64,000 bases of DNA, taken from positions 88,414-152,413 of the forward strand of contig CH003107.1 of the NCBI GenBank assembly GCA_000149265.1. The letters run 5' to 3'. The stretch is from Ciona savignyi (taxonomy: Eukaryota; Chordata; Ascidiacea; Phlebobranchia; Cionidae). Positions within the stretch are counted from its first letter, which is position 1; each line of letters opens with the position of its first letter. The notes beneath the pieces were generated by a model. It did no database searches, was not told the DNA's origin, and saw only the letters and a program-made list of their open reading frames with translations. Positions 10,986 through 22,327 of this stretch are shown here, in pieces. Both the position numbers and the translations under genes were made by a program.

Positions 10986-12010
10986 CGCATCTTCCAGTTT
11001 GAACAAGAACCGGTTGGAAAACGAACTGTTTATTTATCGTATCGCGCAGTTATTACGACGCTAGTCGGTCGCAGCGAAGCGGTCACGAGTAAAGTGCTTT
11101 GATTTACTCGTGTGTTCATATTGATAACGTTTGAAAATAAACAACTAACTTTCCAATCGGCGTAGACTCGATCTTGGAGTCGGATTGGGAGTCAGAACAA
11201 TCGAGCCACGCGCGAGCAGCATCAAGTAATTATATCCTTCTAAAAACGAGACGGTGAAAATACAGAGGCTCAACCCTCCCACGGAAAGAGACAAGCAACC
11301 ATCCATAATGTGCTGCGAATGTTAATCTGCTTGCAAGTATGAGAATTACTGTCACCTGATTAAAAAAACATCAAATACACTCATTTCTAATGGTATGTCC
11401 CCACCAAAAACCTCTAAAGGTTTAGACTCCTGCCGAGTGTGAAGAAGCATTGGTGTGGATCTTTACGGATATCAAATAGCGATTTCAGCAGAATTTCATC
11501 TAAAACTTTACACGTTCTACTGGATGCACATTTTCCAGGGAGCGTTAATAACAAAGGATCATCAAAACTGAAGAAGGCGGTCCTTCATAATCCCATGCTC
11601 TCGGTGTTTCCTGGATATTGAGGGAGCCTTTTGCCACTTTTGATTGCGTGATTTGTTTTGTTTAACGCGAGTTGTTGGTCTTGGATCAAAACCTACGTGC
11701 AATGTGGAAATTAATCCACTTATAATGGTATCCGTACTAGGTGGATGCTGGCAGACACTTTCCACGAGTATCTCCACAGCGTACGAGCCACGTTTTCGGG
11801 GAGTTTTAATTCCAGTATCCTAAAGTAACCAAACAGCTTTACACACTCCCTCCAGCGGATGAAATTGAAGACTGTGCCGGATAACCGCACTACTACAGAG
11901 TAATACGATTTTCCAAGACGCAGACTGTTGCCATTCGAATATTCAAATTAGTAAATGAAAATAATTCTAGCAGCACAGAGAAGTGATTATAGGCTCCTTT
12001 TTATACTTTA
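10986..12010. other. Spacer without recognised gene
   Basis: No convincing exon, RNA gene or known transposon end is visible. Only short chance open stretches occur on both strands. Confidence 0.5.
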
Positions 12011-12106
12011 CGGTCGTGTGGCCGAATGGTTAACGCGACCGATTCATATGCCGACTCTTATACAAAAATCGATTCTGGTGACGAGCCCATCATGTGTTCG
12101 AAATTA
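12011..12106 (+). repeat. tRNA-like SINE (family 1), copy 1
   Basis: Starts cggtcgtgtggccgaatggt, with the A-box tggccgaatgg and a B-box-like gtgttcgaaat near the end. The ~95-nt spacing suggests a long variable arm as in Ser/Leu tRNAs. Related copies lie at 33789 and 52284. It ends in an A-rich run. Confidence 0.65.
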
Positions 12107-13310
12107 AAAAAAAAAATAATAATTTTACTTTAATCAAATAGAATCCATGATTGTTCCTCTGCGAAAATATCATGTCAATAAAATAGTCATCTGGTAGATA
12201 AGCCATATGCTATAACACCGAACAGCCACAGCAGAACTGCATGGCTGTACCGAGAGGAAACAGGTCGAAAAAAGTTGCTCACAACGGGAAATCCTATCCC
12301 CCTTGTTATGGAACCTCCTGGTGGACACTCTACCAAGCCAATTCACTAGTCAAGAGGCTGCATGCCACTGGAAGAGGTCTGGTTACTTAGTGTGCCACAA
12401 GAAAAGTCATACTACTGACATCTGCAACCAAGCAATGGAAGATAGCCATCTTCTTTTATTGCCAGTTGATTAAAGTTCCTGCACTCTCCATCTCAGCTTT
12501 CTGCGTAAACAGTAGTGAACAGTTCTTTAGATCAGCTTAGCACCAATCCATCCTCATGCGCACGGCATGTGCAACCTATCCCTTCTGCCATAAAGAAGCT
12601 TTACACCCTGTTGACCACTGTTTAGCATTTGTTCGGACCAGATGGAGAAATTTTAGAGTTTTTAAATCTGATGATCTCGCATCTATCCCGGTCAAGCATT
12701 TAGTCAGCTTTCTCCAGGACACAGACACACTTGACCGCTATATCCGCTATGATAGCTCAAGGGCGTTATAAGCAACGGGTCTTCTATGGCCTACATTCCT
12801 GGTCCCGGGGCTACCATGGACCCACCCATACTAATGTAATGTAAATGTATTATTTTAGAGATGTTGATTGTCTTATACCAACGTGATCACTTTACTCACA
12901 AACATGGATATCGAGTTGGGATAGTTTACTCGGAAACTCATTAGTTTCTGCAGTAACATAGAACTTTGTATAAGATATTCCATGTGTGAACACTGGATAT
13001 ATAGCGTACGCTCACTCTTTTAAGGGATTTACATGTGATTATGCTTATTTTATTATTGGGTATTTCATAGGCTTAACTAAGTTGGATTTTTATAGTTTTT
13101 TAATAGGAATGTCTTATTTTAATCAACACAAAGCGTTTTATACTTTTTTAATAATAATATCATTTTTAATGAGTTTTTAATTATAATTTAATATATTTTT
13201 TATTATTTTTAGGTTGTTTTTTGCAATTTATGTAATGGGATAACAAATATTTTGAAATTTTTACACATGCTTGGTCATTAAGCACAAAAAGCCGAAAACA
13301 ATATAGAATA
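12107..13310. other. Spacer with an unrecognised open stretch
   Basis: A 71-codon plus-strand open stretch (12556-12771) has spaced cysteines and histidines near its start (CATYPFCHKEALHPVDHC). It might be the tail of a degraded non-LTR element, but I do not recognise it. The rest is AT-rich and featureless. Confidence 0.3.
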
Positions 13311-13425
13311 GGATAATTATGTTTATCTTCGTGAATGGGAAAACCAAGGGGGTTTACACACGGGACCAGTTTCGTAGCTGCAACCTTACGGCTAAAAGGC
13401 TACCCGGTCGGATGAATTTTAATAT
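13311..13425 (-). repeat. SINE family 2, short internally deleted copy
   Basis: The left end (ggataattatgtttatcttc) is the tail and the right end (gctaaaaggctacccggtcg) the tRNA-like head of the ~280-bp SINE family common at 50-62 kb. The middle is missing. Confidence 0.6.
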
Positions 13426-13429
13426 AAAA

Positions 13430-14375
13430 ATATTAGTGATAACGGTAATAAAGCTAAAACCTGGGCCTATTTTTACATTTTTAACAAAGCAAGAATTCCC
13501 CATTAAGTTTTTTCAAACATAAAGAGTGAGGCGAGCTTTTGGCATTTCGGTTAGAATTTAAGAAAATTTCAACCTGATTGGATATTGAATACTTCGTTGA
13601 CTGTTTGACTTTAAACAATTACAACTGCATGCTCTTTCATATTTGCAGTGGTATTATATTTACTTTACAATTTATTGCCTGTCCTAATAGGAAACTTTAC
13701 AAAAAGTTTATTAAGCAGTTAGTAAGAACCATAGACTAAATGATGAGTGTTGTGCAATTAGTGGGGCTACACTAAAAACGGAATGGGAGAAACTCCGGGA
13801 AATAAACATCATGGAATCCTAAACATAATTATAATTGTCCCGCTGTATATTTTTTTACTATTAATTTGTTATGCCATGTGTATTTTGTGGATGTGAAGTT
13901 GCCATTAGTTTCATGTTTTTGGCAGCTCAGTTGATGAATTGTCTCCCTTGAGGCCTGTTTAACGCCTTCCAAGCTTCGTGTACAAACATGCGTTTCCTGT
14001 TATGAGTCTTAAATAAACTGTGTACAATTTCATAACATCAGAGAGGTGGTCCCGGTTGGCCGCTTTTGCTCTGACCTCTTCCCAGCTTACGCTAAACCTA
14101 CCTAAGCTATGCCACTGTGTACAGTGCTTTGACTGACTGCACGCTGCGAGATAACCCAAAAAATTACCTTACCTCTGTTTACCCCTTGTCTTACCATGCT
14201 TAAACCCCATCTAAAGTTAAAGCGCTGCTACAAACCCTAAAATGAGAGAGAGAGAAGATTTTTAGTAATTTAAAAAAAAAGAAAAAGGGGGAATAAAAAG
14301 GAAAATGGGGATTTTAGTGTTATTATGGACAACCTCCCATTCTTGTGATGTAACACAGACACAAATGTAAAACTA
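13430..14375. other. Spacer without recognised gene
   Basis: AT-rich sequence with a purine-rich run near 14240-14310. Nothing codable is recognised. Confidence 0.5.
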
Positions 14376-14379
14376 GAGA

Positions 14380-16900
14380 GTGTCAACCACGTGTTTAACC
14401 GCCACTATTTGTAAAACACCTGTTGTATGCCATATATTCATGCTACAGGGTCCCTAACCACATTTTGTATTTTATACACTGACTATGTACTTTGTTTCTG
14501 CAAGCATAAACGCATGGGTCCCATAGTTATTAAACCAAACTTCTTTTCCATGTAAAGGTAAAAAAATAAACGTCTTAAATTTACGAACATTTCACCACAA
14601 ATGTTTTTAATTAAAGCTTCCTTTTAAGCGCTGTATTGAAATGAAGCTAAATTCCCAAAACAGCCCGGTTTAGTTTTTCTTGGTTTCAGGGAATTACTGG
14701 GTTTAGTAGATAAGTTTATACTTGGTTTATTACGTAAGTTTCTGTTTTTACATATGTGGGTTATGTTATATACCAATTCTTAATGTTTTAATCTGATTTG
14801 TCAATCTCCTTGTCTGATTTGTCGATCTCCTTGTTGGAGATGTCAGTACGATATGGCATACCTGTTACAATCATAATTCAGGAACATATCTTCGTTTTTA
14901 AAGGAATTACCCTAATAAATGTTTTCTTTCTTTTAATTGGAACAGAGTGTTTAATAGTCTAACATTTTACCAAATCTGATTCAAATTTGAGCTGCCGTTC
15001 AAGCAATATGCGCAAAAAAGCTAATTTTTTAGAAAAAATACCACTTTGGTTTTTAACGTCTCAGGGGAATTCCCCTGGATTTATTATCCAAAATTTTAGT
15101 TTCTGAATATATAGCCCATGTTGTCTTACAAATAAAAAAGTTTGATTGCGCATACATGTTTTATTCTTGTAGATGTCGGGTCGACATGGCATGCCTGTAA
15201 CATTCATGATTTGACAACAAAAGCTTATTTTTTAGGATATTTCCCCAAGTATTTTTTTTAATTCTTGTAAGTGTTAAATCAGTTACTAATGCTCTTACAT
15301 TTTATTAAATCTGATTCAAATTGGAGCTACCGTTCAAGCTCTATGCGCAAATAAGCTATTTTTTTAGAAAAAAATACCGTTTTGGTTTTTAACGTGCCAG
15401 GGGAATTCCCCTGGATTTATTATCCAAAATTTTGGTTTCTGCATATCCAGACCATGTTGTTAAAAAATGAAAAAGTCTCATTGCGATTTTACTATTACTT
15501 CTGGTAGATGTCGGGGCGATATTGGCATGCCTGTAACAATCATGATTTGACAACAAAATCTTATTTTTTAGGGTATTTCCCTAAGTAATTTTTTTATTTC
15601 TTTTAGGTGTTAAATCAGCTACTAATGCACTTACATTTTATTAAATCTGATTCAAATTGAGGCTACCGTTCAAACGCTATGCGCAAAAGAGCTAATTTTT
15701 TAGAAAAAAAATACCGTTTTGTTTTTTAACGTGCCAGGGGAATTCCCCTGGATTCATCACCCAAAATTTTGTTTTTTGCATATCTAGACCATGTTGTCAA
15801 AAAAATAACGAAGTCTCATTGCGATGTTATTATTCCTTCTGATAGATGTCGGGGCGACATAGCATGCCTGTCACAATCATGATTTGACAACAAAATCTTA
15901 TTTTGTAGGGTATTTTCCTAGGTAATTTTTTTATTTCTTTTAAGTGTTCAATCAGTTACTAATGAACTTCCATTTTGTCAAATCTGATTTAAATTGGAGC
16001 TTTCGTTCAAGCGCTATGCGCAAAAGAGCTAATTTTTTAGAAAAAAATACCGTTTTGGTTTTTAACGTGCCAGGGGAATTCCCCTAAATTTATCACCCAA
16101 AATTTTAGTCTGTGCATTTCTAGACCATGTCGTCTAACAAATTACCAAGTTTCGTTGTGAATCCATTACCCCTTTTGGTAGATGTTGGGTCCACAAATCA
16201 TACCTGTCAAGCGTTTGACGAAAAAAAAAAAAAAAGAAAAAAAAAAACGGACAAAAACAATATGTGTCCCATTTTTCCAAATGGGACCCATAACCAGGAA
16301 GGTTTGTTAAATACCCCGTAATGACAGAACGAAATTTACGATATTAGCTAAAACTAGAGAGTGTCAACCACGTGTTTAACCACTACTATTTGTAAAACAC
16401 ATGTTGTATGCCATATATTCATGCTACATGGACCCTAACCACAAAGTATATTTTATACACCGAGTATGTAGTTTGTTTCTGCAAGCATAAACGCATTGGT
16501 CCCATAGTTAACCAATCAAACTTATTTTCCATGTGTAGTTAAATAAAGAATAACATCTTAAATTTACGGACATTTCACCAAAAAGGTTTTAAATTATAGC
16601 TTCTTTTCAAGTGCTGCAGTAAAATGAAGCTAAATTTCCAAAACAGCCCGATTTAGTTTTTCATGGTTTTAGAAAATTCCCATGGGTTTAGTATATAAGT
16701 TTCTGTTTTTACATAAGTGGGTCATGTTTTGTAACAACTCTTAAAGTTTAAATCTGATTTGTCGACTTCTTGTTGGGGATGTCAGTGCGATATAGCATGC
16801 CTGTCACAATCATATTTTAGTAACACATCTTTGTTTTCAAGAAAATAACACTAAGTAAATGTTTTCTTTTTTAATTGGCACAAAGTGTCTAATGGTCTGT
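14380..16900. repeat. Compound repeat block with ~336-bp tandem array
   Basis: Two outer segments (about 14380-14735 and 16345-16700) are near copies of each other, both starting ctagagagtgtcaaccacgt. Between them, from about 14976 to 16140, lie four tandem units starting near 14976, 15306, 15643 and 15980. Each unit runs aaatctgattcaaatt, a ttcaagc block, a caggggaattcccctg palindrome and an agatgtcggg block. Degenerate edges of the unit appear in the flanks and again at 17790-17840. It could be a satellite-like expansion within a larger transposon, but no transposase or termini are seen. Confidence 0.85.
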
Positions 16901-18756
16901 GGGGCCAGGGGTTTTTCAACGCTCTTAATTGGCCGGGACCAAGTCCCAGGGTCCGCTGCCTTTTATACCTAGTACATAAATTTCCGTTCCGAATCCATAC
17001 ATACCCACATGGCGTTGAACTAAACTAGACTGGCAGCGGAACCTCCACTAAACAGAAAACCTGGACAACTCGTACTCGTATTCTTTATTAAGTTTTGTTT
17101 CTATGTCTCTATGTGTTTATATGTAATCGCACAAAACGCTTTATAAAGCAAATAATGACGTAGATGGAAAACAACTGCTTTAGATGGCGTATAACCAATT
17201 AAGACCTCTATGAACGGCAGGATGTGACGAGTGGTACCCTTCATGAGTCATTGTTTTTAAACGAGTGTTTTGCTGAGTAACAATGGTGGTGATTCCCCAA
17301 TGTTTGTTTGGTTGTAAGCAGCATGTGCTAGGCTGCGCGCCGGTGTTCTCGTTTAGCTGTAAAGTTTTGTAATCGTGGAGCAGTGCTTTGTAAAATAAAG
17401 GTGTTGATTGTGCATCTGCTAGCTGTTTGTTGGGAAAAAAGTTGCCGATGTACGAGGGGGTATGGGCTCAAAATTTTTAAACAAAATTTTGTAGGGTTTT
17501 GGAGTTTAGGTTGCAGATCCAAGCTTCAATTTTAAATTGTGAAAAAATCTAAGACTTCCTATGTCAGGATTTCGAGTGACAGTCGTTTTTTGAGAGGTCA
17601 GTTTGCATTGGGGAGATAGGGAGAATAATTAGTTGAACGCCTCCTTTAGGTGTTAATGACGTCATGAGGTGAAAAGTGTTAATGACGTCATAAGGTGATG
17701 ACAGAGCGAACCAGTTGGCGTGGGTTATATAAAATAAATGCAATTTTTGCAAATATAATGTCAAGATTGCTACAGGTCATTTCACCGAATCTGATCAAAA
17801 TAAGAGCAGACGTTCAAGCGCTATGCACTATAAAATAAAAAATGGACAAAAACAATATTTGACCGATAATTTATAGAAATTTGCTTATGTGTATTGATAT
17901 GCAGTAAAATTTAAAGTATTTAACGTTAGGGAAATCCCGAAAAAATAAGAATTTTAAGCACGATATCCGTTGTGTATTTTGACGCCATTTATTCATTAAC
18001 AGCCGATATTTCGTGAGTGAAAAGCATTTATTACTTTAAATTTAAAAAAATATAACATCAGCAGGGAAACTAAACATATCAATAACACTCCTCCCCCTTA
18101 AACCAGTGATCTGTATGCTATAACGCTACGCACTAACATCAAGTTATTCACTTTAATATACCGTGGGAGTTAAGTAACAATCGATCGTTTCTGCCTGTAC
18201 AACATATAGCATACACCTTAAGTATGGTTTGAAATAGTGGTAGTAAATACGTTGCTGACCATCTCTTGTAGTGTATTTATGCTTGCATCTGCTTAATTTA
18301 ATAATGGTGATTTCAAAGGGTTAACTGGATTACTTTAATTCTAGTTCTGTTTTTCTGAAATTTGCAGATAAAATGCTGCAAATTAGCCTAATTATACATT
18401 TTTCCCGATAGCGGGAATTACCGTCCTGTTTTTAAACACAATGGGGCAAGTTTGTCGACTCTAGTGGCATTTTCCCCACTGGTATGGTTGAAGGCTTTCG
18501 AGAATTAATATAATTTGAATCCATCTGTTTAGAGTTATATACAATACTAAAACTAATTTTAAGTAAGATTAGTTAACAATAACATCTACATTATATCCAC
18601 AAACTTTTAATGATGTATAACCCTATATGTTAAATGAGGCGCAAATACCAGGTTTGTCCTGCGTGTTCGGAGGTCGATGGAGATTTTACTTTAATTTGTT
18701 GCAAATTCTCGTGTGAGAATTTCCCACAATCATTATATTAATTGCACCGGTTGCAC
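16901..18756. other. Spacer with repeat fragments, no gene recognised
   Basis: It contains caggggtttttcaacgctc at about 16920 (a hAT-like end without a visible partner). The stretch 17172-17225 is present in reverse complement at about 48893-48950. A paired tgacgtcat lies at 17655-17695, and dispersed repeat B copy 2 at 17915-18060. No supported exon. Confidence 0.5.
17915..18060. repeat. Dispersed repeat B, copy 2
   Basis: Shares blocks with 9545-9710 (tgtgtattttgacgccattt, gccgatattt, aaagcattta). It looks like an old dispersed repeat. Confidence 0.5.
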
Positions 18757-19207
18757 CAAGCCCGGTGCTAGGGACCGCGGGGCCCAATTAGAAATGTGAT
18801 GGCGGGGCCCCTACTCTTCATAGCAAAATTTAGGGTTGTTTACATATCATAAAATACATACCAGTACATACAAACTACAAAAATAGACGTTTAATACTTG
18901 CTATAAAACAAATTAAAGGTAATGTGGATGCTTATTTACGATATATTGTTTTACTTCCAAACATATATATTGTTTAGCAACCATATTTATTATGACGTAA
19001 CAGGCCGACACAGAAATATAAATTTGACTTAGTTACGATGCATAACAAATTGATATTATGAGAAAGAATATTATTTCACTTTTTATTTTACTTTTCAGTA
19101 GTATTTTAAACCTCGTAAAACAGAATAACTCCCGCTAGCGCGGGTCCCCTTCAAGAAACGGGACCCAATTTGATCTAATCGGTCAAATCGGCCTAAAACC
19201 GGCGCTG
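18757..19207. mobile_element. Non-autonomous hAT MITE, 451 bp
   Basis: An 8-bp target duplication, ggttgcac, lies at 18749-18756 and 19208-19215. The imperfect terminal inverted repeats are caagcccggtgctagg and, reversed from the right, cagcgccggttttagg. The subterminal ggggccc/gggtcccc blocks are also inverted. No transposase is encoded. Confidence 0.88.
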
Positions 19208-19215
19208 GGTTGCAC

Positions 19216-19744
19216 AATAGAACAACATACTGATCGTCACGGCAAACGTCATATAACGCGGACACCCTGTTTTATTGCATTCGCGCCCATTGTCACGTTC
19301 AGTATAAATTGCCGTGTTTTGTATTTACACATCAGTCCACTTGGGACTAACCAATAGTTCTTTTCAGAACTGACTACCATTTATTTGCCGTGAGATGGCA
19401 AAACTCATGGCCGTTCGTGTTTCCTTACCAGGCGGTTGCGCGAGTCATGAATAAATACGACTTTAACCCTTAACGTATCCTTGATCGAGAGTCGAAATGG
19501 TAAGGAACCGACAAATTTAACAAGCCTAATGACCTAAATACACTTTGTATATTTGACACGCTATATATAGTTTGTGGCAGATAAAAATACTAATTGTTTC
19601 GCCAGTTACCAACGAAATCTTGATCTATTTTCCAAAGGAATATAAAACAAAAAATGCATCTTTACAAATTAGACGAAACACCAAATTTGAACTCTTTATT
19701 TAAATTCTTAGTAAAGATGTTTACGATCTTAAATTAACACTCAC
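19216..19744. other. Spacer, probably intron downstream of the VNTR exon
   Basis: No gene is seen. It follows a strong donor on the minus strand at 19744, so it is probably intronic for the VNTR gene. Confidence 0.4.
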
Positions 19745-21659
19745 CAAGTGGGTTAACATCAACAGGAGGGGGTTCAGGATATTGGTGGATGATAATGTCT
19801 CCAGATAGATTTTCAATGTTTGCTTGTACGACGTTCTGTTCAATAATGTGCTTAGCATTGGTCGATCGCACGAGTTGTCCAACATTGTACTGTGCAAGCT
19901 GTTGTACGTGCTGCTGTCCAACATTCGGTTGTACGAGCTGCTGTCCAACATTCGGTTGTACGAGCTGCTGTCCAACATTCGGTTGTACGTGCTGCTGTCC
20001 AACATTCGGTTGTACGTGCTGCTGTCCATCATTCGGTTGTACGTGTTGCTGTCCAACATTCGGTTGTACGTGTTGCTGTCCAACATTCGGTTGTACGAGC
20101 TGCTGTCCAACATTCGATTGTACGTGCTGCTGTCCAACATTCGGTTGTACGTGCTGCTGTCCAACATTGTACTGTGCAAGCTGTTGTACGTGCTGCTGTC
20201 CAACATTCGGTTGTACGTGCTGCTGTCCATCATTCGGTTGTACGTGTTGCTGTCCAACATTCGGTTGTACGTGTTGCTGTCCAACATTCGGTTGTACGAG
20301 CTGCTGTCCAACATTCGGTTGTACGAGCTGCTGTCCAACATTCGGTTGTACGTGCTGCTGTCCATCATTCGGTTGTACGTGTTGCTGTCCAACATTCGGT
20401 TGTACGTGTTGCTGTCCAACATTCGGTTGTACGTGTTGCTGTCCAACATTCGGTTGTACGAGCTGCTGTCCAACATTCGATTGTACGTGCTGCTGTCCAA
20501 CATTCGGTTGTACGAGCTGCTGTCCAACATTCGGTTGTACGTGCTGCTGTCCAACATTCGGTTGTACGTGCTGCTGTCCAACATTCGGTTGTACGTGGTG
20601 CTGTCCAACATTCGGTTGTACGTGCTGCTGTCCAACATTCGGTTGTACGAACTCCTGTCCAACATTCGGTTGTAGGAGCTGCTGTCCAACATTCGGTTGT
20701 ACGAGCTGCTGTCCAACATTCGGTTGTTCTACGTCCTGCTGTCCAACATTCGGTTGTACGAGCTGCTGTCCAACATTCGGTTGTACGAGCTGCTGTCCAA
20801 CATTCGGTTGTTCTACGAGCTGCTGTCCAACATTCGATTGTACGTGTTGCTTTCCAACATTCGGTTGTACGTGTTGCTGTCCAACATTCGGTTGTACGAG
20901 CTGCTGTCCAACATTCGGTTGTACGTGTTGCTGTCCAACATTCGGTTGTGCGTGCTGCTGTCCAACATTCGGTTGTACGAGCTGCTGTCCAACATTCGGT
21001 TGTACGTGCTGCTGTCCAACATTCGGTTGTACGAACTCCTGTCCAACATTCGGTTGTACGTGCTGCTGTCCAACATTCGGTTGTACATGCTGCTGTCCAA
21101 CATTCGGTTGTACGTGTTGCTGTCCAACATTCGGATGTGCGTCCTGCTGTCCAACATTCGGTTGTACGTGCTGCTGTCCAACATTCGGTTGTACGTCCTG
21201 CTGTCCAACGTTCGGTTGTACGTGCTGCTGTTCAACATTCGGTTGTACGTGTTGCTGTCCAGCATTCGGTTGTACGTGTTGCTGTCCAACATTCGGTTGT
21301 GCGTCCTGCTGTCCAACATTTGGTTGTACGTGCGGCTGTCCAACATTCGGTCGTACATGCTGCTGTCCAACATTCGGCTGTACGTGCTGCTGTCCAACAT
21401 TCGGTTGTACGAGCTGCTGTCCAACATTCGGTTGTACGAGCTGCTGTCCAACATTCGGTTGTACGAGCTGCTGTCCAACATTCGGTTGTACGAGCTGCTG
21501 TCCAACATTCGATTGTACGTGCTGCTGTCCAACATTCGGTTGTACGAGCTGCTGTCCAACATTCGGTTGTACGTGCTGCTGTTCATAATGCAGTCTCGCC
21601 CGTTTCGGTTGTACTGGCTCCACTACGTTGGTGTAGTTGGATGTTGAAGGTCGATTGCT
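19745..21659 (-). CDS. Glutamine-rich VNTR exon (VQPNVGQQH repeats)
   Basis: The minus strand encodes a long low-complexity protein segment. It has a short unique start (SNRPSTSNYTNVVEPVQPKR), about 62 copies of a nine-residue unit VQPNVGQQ(H/L/D), and a unique end (NIENLSGDIIIHQYPEPPPV). A good acceptor (ccttaaccttccacag) ends at 21660 and a strong donor (TTG then gtgagtgtt) begins at 19744. This is therefore probably one internal exon; if not spliced, it stops at 19734. The unit is 27 bp. Length variants add whole codons (for example VEQPNVGQQ, HVQQLAQYNVGQQ) and no stop is present, which fits selection on this frame. PKRAR before the repeats could be a nuclear signal. The function is not recognised, and upstream and downstream exons are not identified. 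Confidence 0.65.
19884..21588. repeat. 27-bp coding minisatellite (~62 units)
   Basis: Plus-strand unit cggttgtacgtgctgctgtc plus caacatt. Main variants are gtgctgc, gagctgc, gtcctgc and gtgttgc at the central position. Blocks of several units recur together, a sign of recent unequal exchange. The array is expected to vary in length between individuals. Confidence 0.95.
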
Positions 21660-21662
21660 CTG

Positions 21663-22033
21663 TGGAAGGTTAAGGTTACTAATACTGGTCGTTAAAGTAA
21701 AACAAATGTAAACCATAACCGAATTTAAACACTTGTGTTGCTGCCGTCCGATAAAAACATGTGCTAGGAAAATAGCGCATGCTCTATTTCTGAAAAACAT
21801 GTTTTTTCGTTGTACGACCGAAAAGGTGTCGTTTGCGTCAAAATCGGATTGGTGTGAATCGGCGCATAAGAGACAATGCGTTCTATTTGAAAAAAACGTC
21901 GGTCCGTTACGACAAAAACATTTTTGTCGTTTTTGGGTGTTAACTCGGCCTAAGCCAGTAAAAACTTGTAAAGCAGACTGTGTTTTACCATAAATAGATT
22001 CCAACCTTGGACTATAACGTATGGTCTGAGACA
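21663..22033. other. Probable intron upstream of the VNTR exon
   Basis: Lies 5' of the VNTR exon on its strand. An open frame runs through it but shows no recognised domain, and the acceptor at 21660 argues it is intronic. Confidence 0.4.
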
Positions 22034-22150
22034 TAATATAAGCATTAACAAATTCTATGTGTTCGTTATTTGGTAAGAAGAGTGCAGAATAGACGTCAAA
22101 ACGATACGTCAAAAATCAACGCCATTTACTAGAAATAAGAGCTATGTAAG
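22034..22150. repeat. Dispersed repeat C, copy 1
   Basis: About 115 bp resembling 36375-36490, including gtgttcgttattt, gtaagaag, tgcagaa and acatttactagaaataagag or close variants. Family unknown. Confidence 0.65.
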
Positions 22151-22216
22151 ATATTCCAACCCCTGATCACCAATCGTAATCAGAAAACGTAAACTGTGTA
22201 TTTACTCAAGCATAAG

Positions 22217-22262
22217 ATTCTATTTGAATAAGGTTGCATGAGCGAATAGGAATTTTTAAATA
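22217..22262 (+). ncRNA. Spliced-leader (SL) RNA gene or pseudogene
   Basis: Bases 22217-22232 (attctatttgaataag) match exactly the 16-nt leader that Ciona trans-splices onto many mRNAs. A GT follows at once, as at the SL donor site. The next ~30 nt include ggaatttttaaa, an Sm-site-like run, within the ~46-nt length known for Ciona SL RNA. Genuine SL genes are mostly tandemly repeated; this is a lone copy about 95 bp before a LINE ORF1, so a dispersed pseudogene is equally likely. The Sm-like run lacks the usual G after the U tract. Confidence 0.65.
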
Positions 22263-22327
22263 ACTGGGCATATTTATTAAATCTTCTGATATCGTGCTGA
22301 AAGTGAACTCTCTGACAAGCAAGAAAT

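Noticed and set aside
12011-12106. True tRNA-Ser/Leu gene
   Set aside because: Three diverged copies with poor stem pairing and A-rich ends indicate SINEs.
16127-16321. Plus-strand 64-codon lysine-rich frame
   Set aside because: It runs through a poly-A/G stretch within the repeat array and shows no domain.
16918-17040. hAT element starting caggggtttttcaac
   Set aside because: Only one end is recognisable; no inverted partner or 8-bp duplication was found.
19721-20719. Minus-strand MLDSSTYNR repeat frame
   Set aside because: It is a shadow frame of the same 27-bp unit, lost where in-frame context changes, without flanking unique coding sequence.
19789-21588. Plus-strand 599-codon Cys-rich repeat frame (CTCCCPTFG)
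   Set aside because: It is the complement of the better supported minus-strand VNTR exon. It has no splice sites or unique flanks suggesting a gene, and its openness follows from the 27-bp unit lacking stops.
21733-22112. N-terminal extension of the VNTR protein
   Set aside because: It is open by chance; the acceptor at 21660 and the lack of any domain suggest intron or flank, and part of it is dispersed repeat C.
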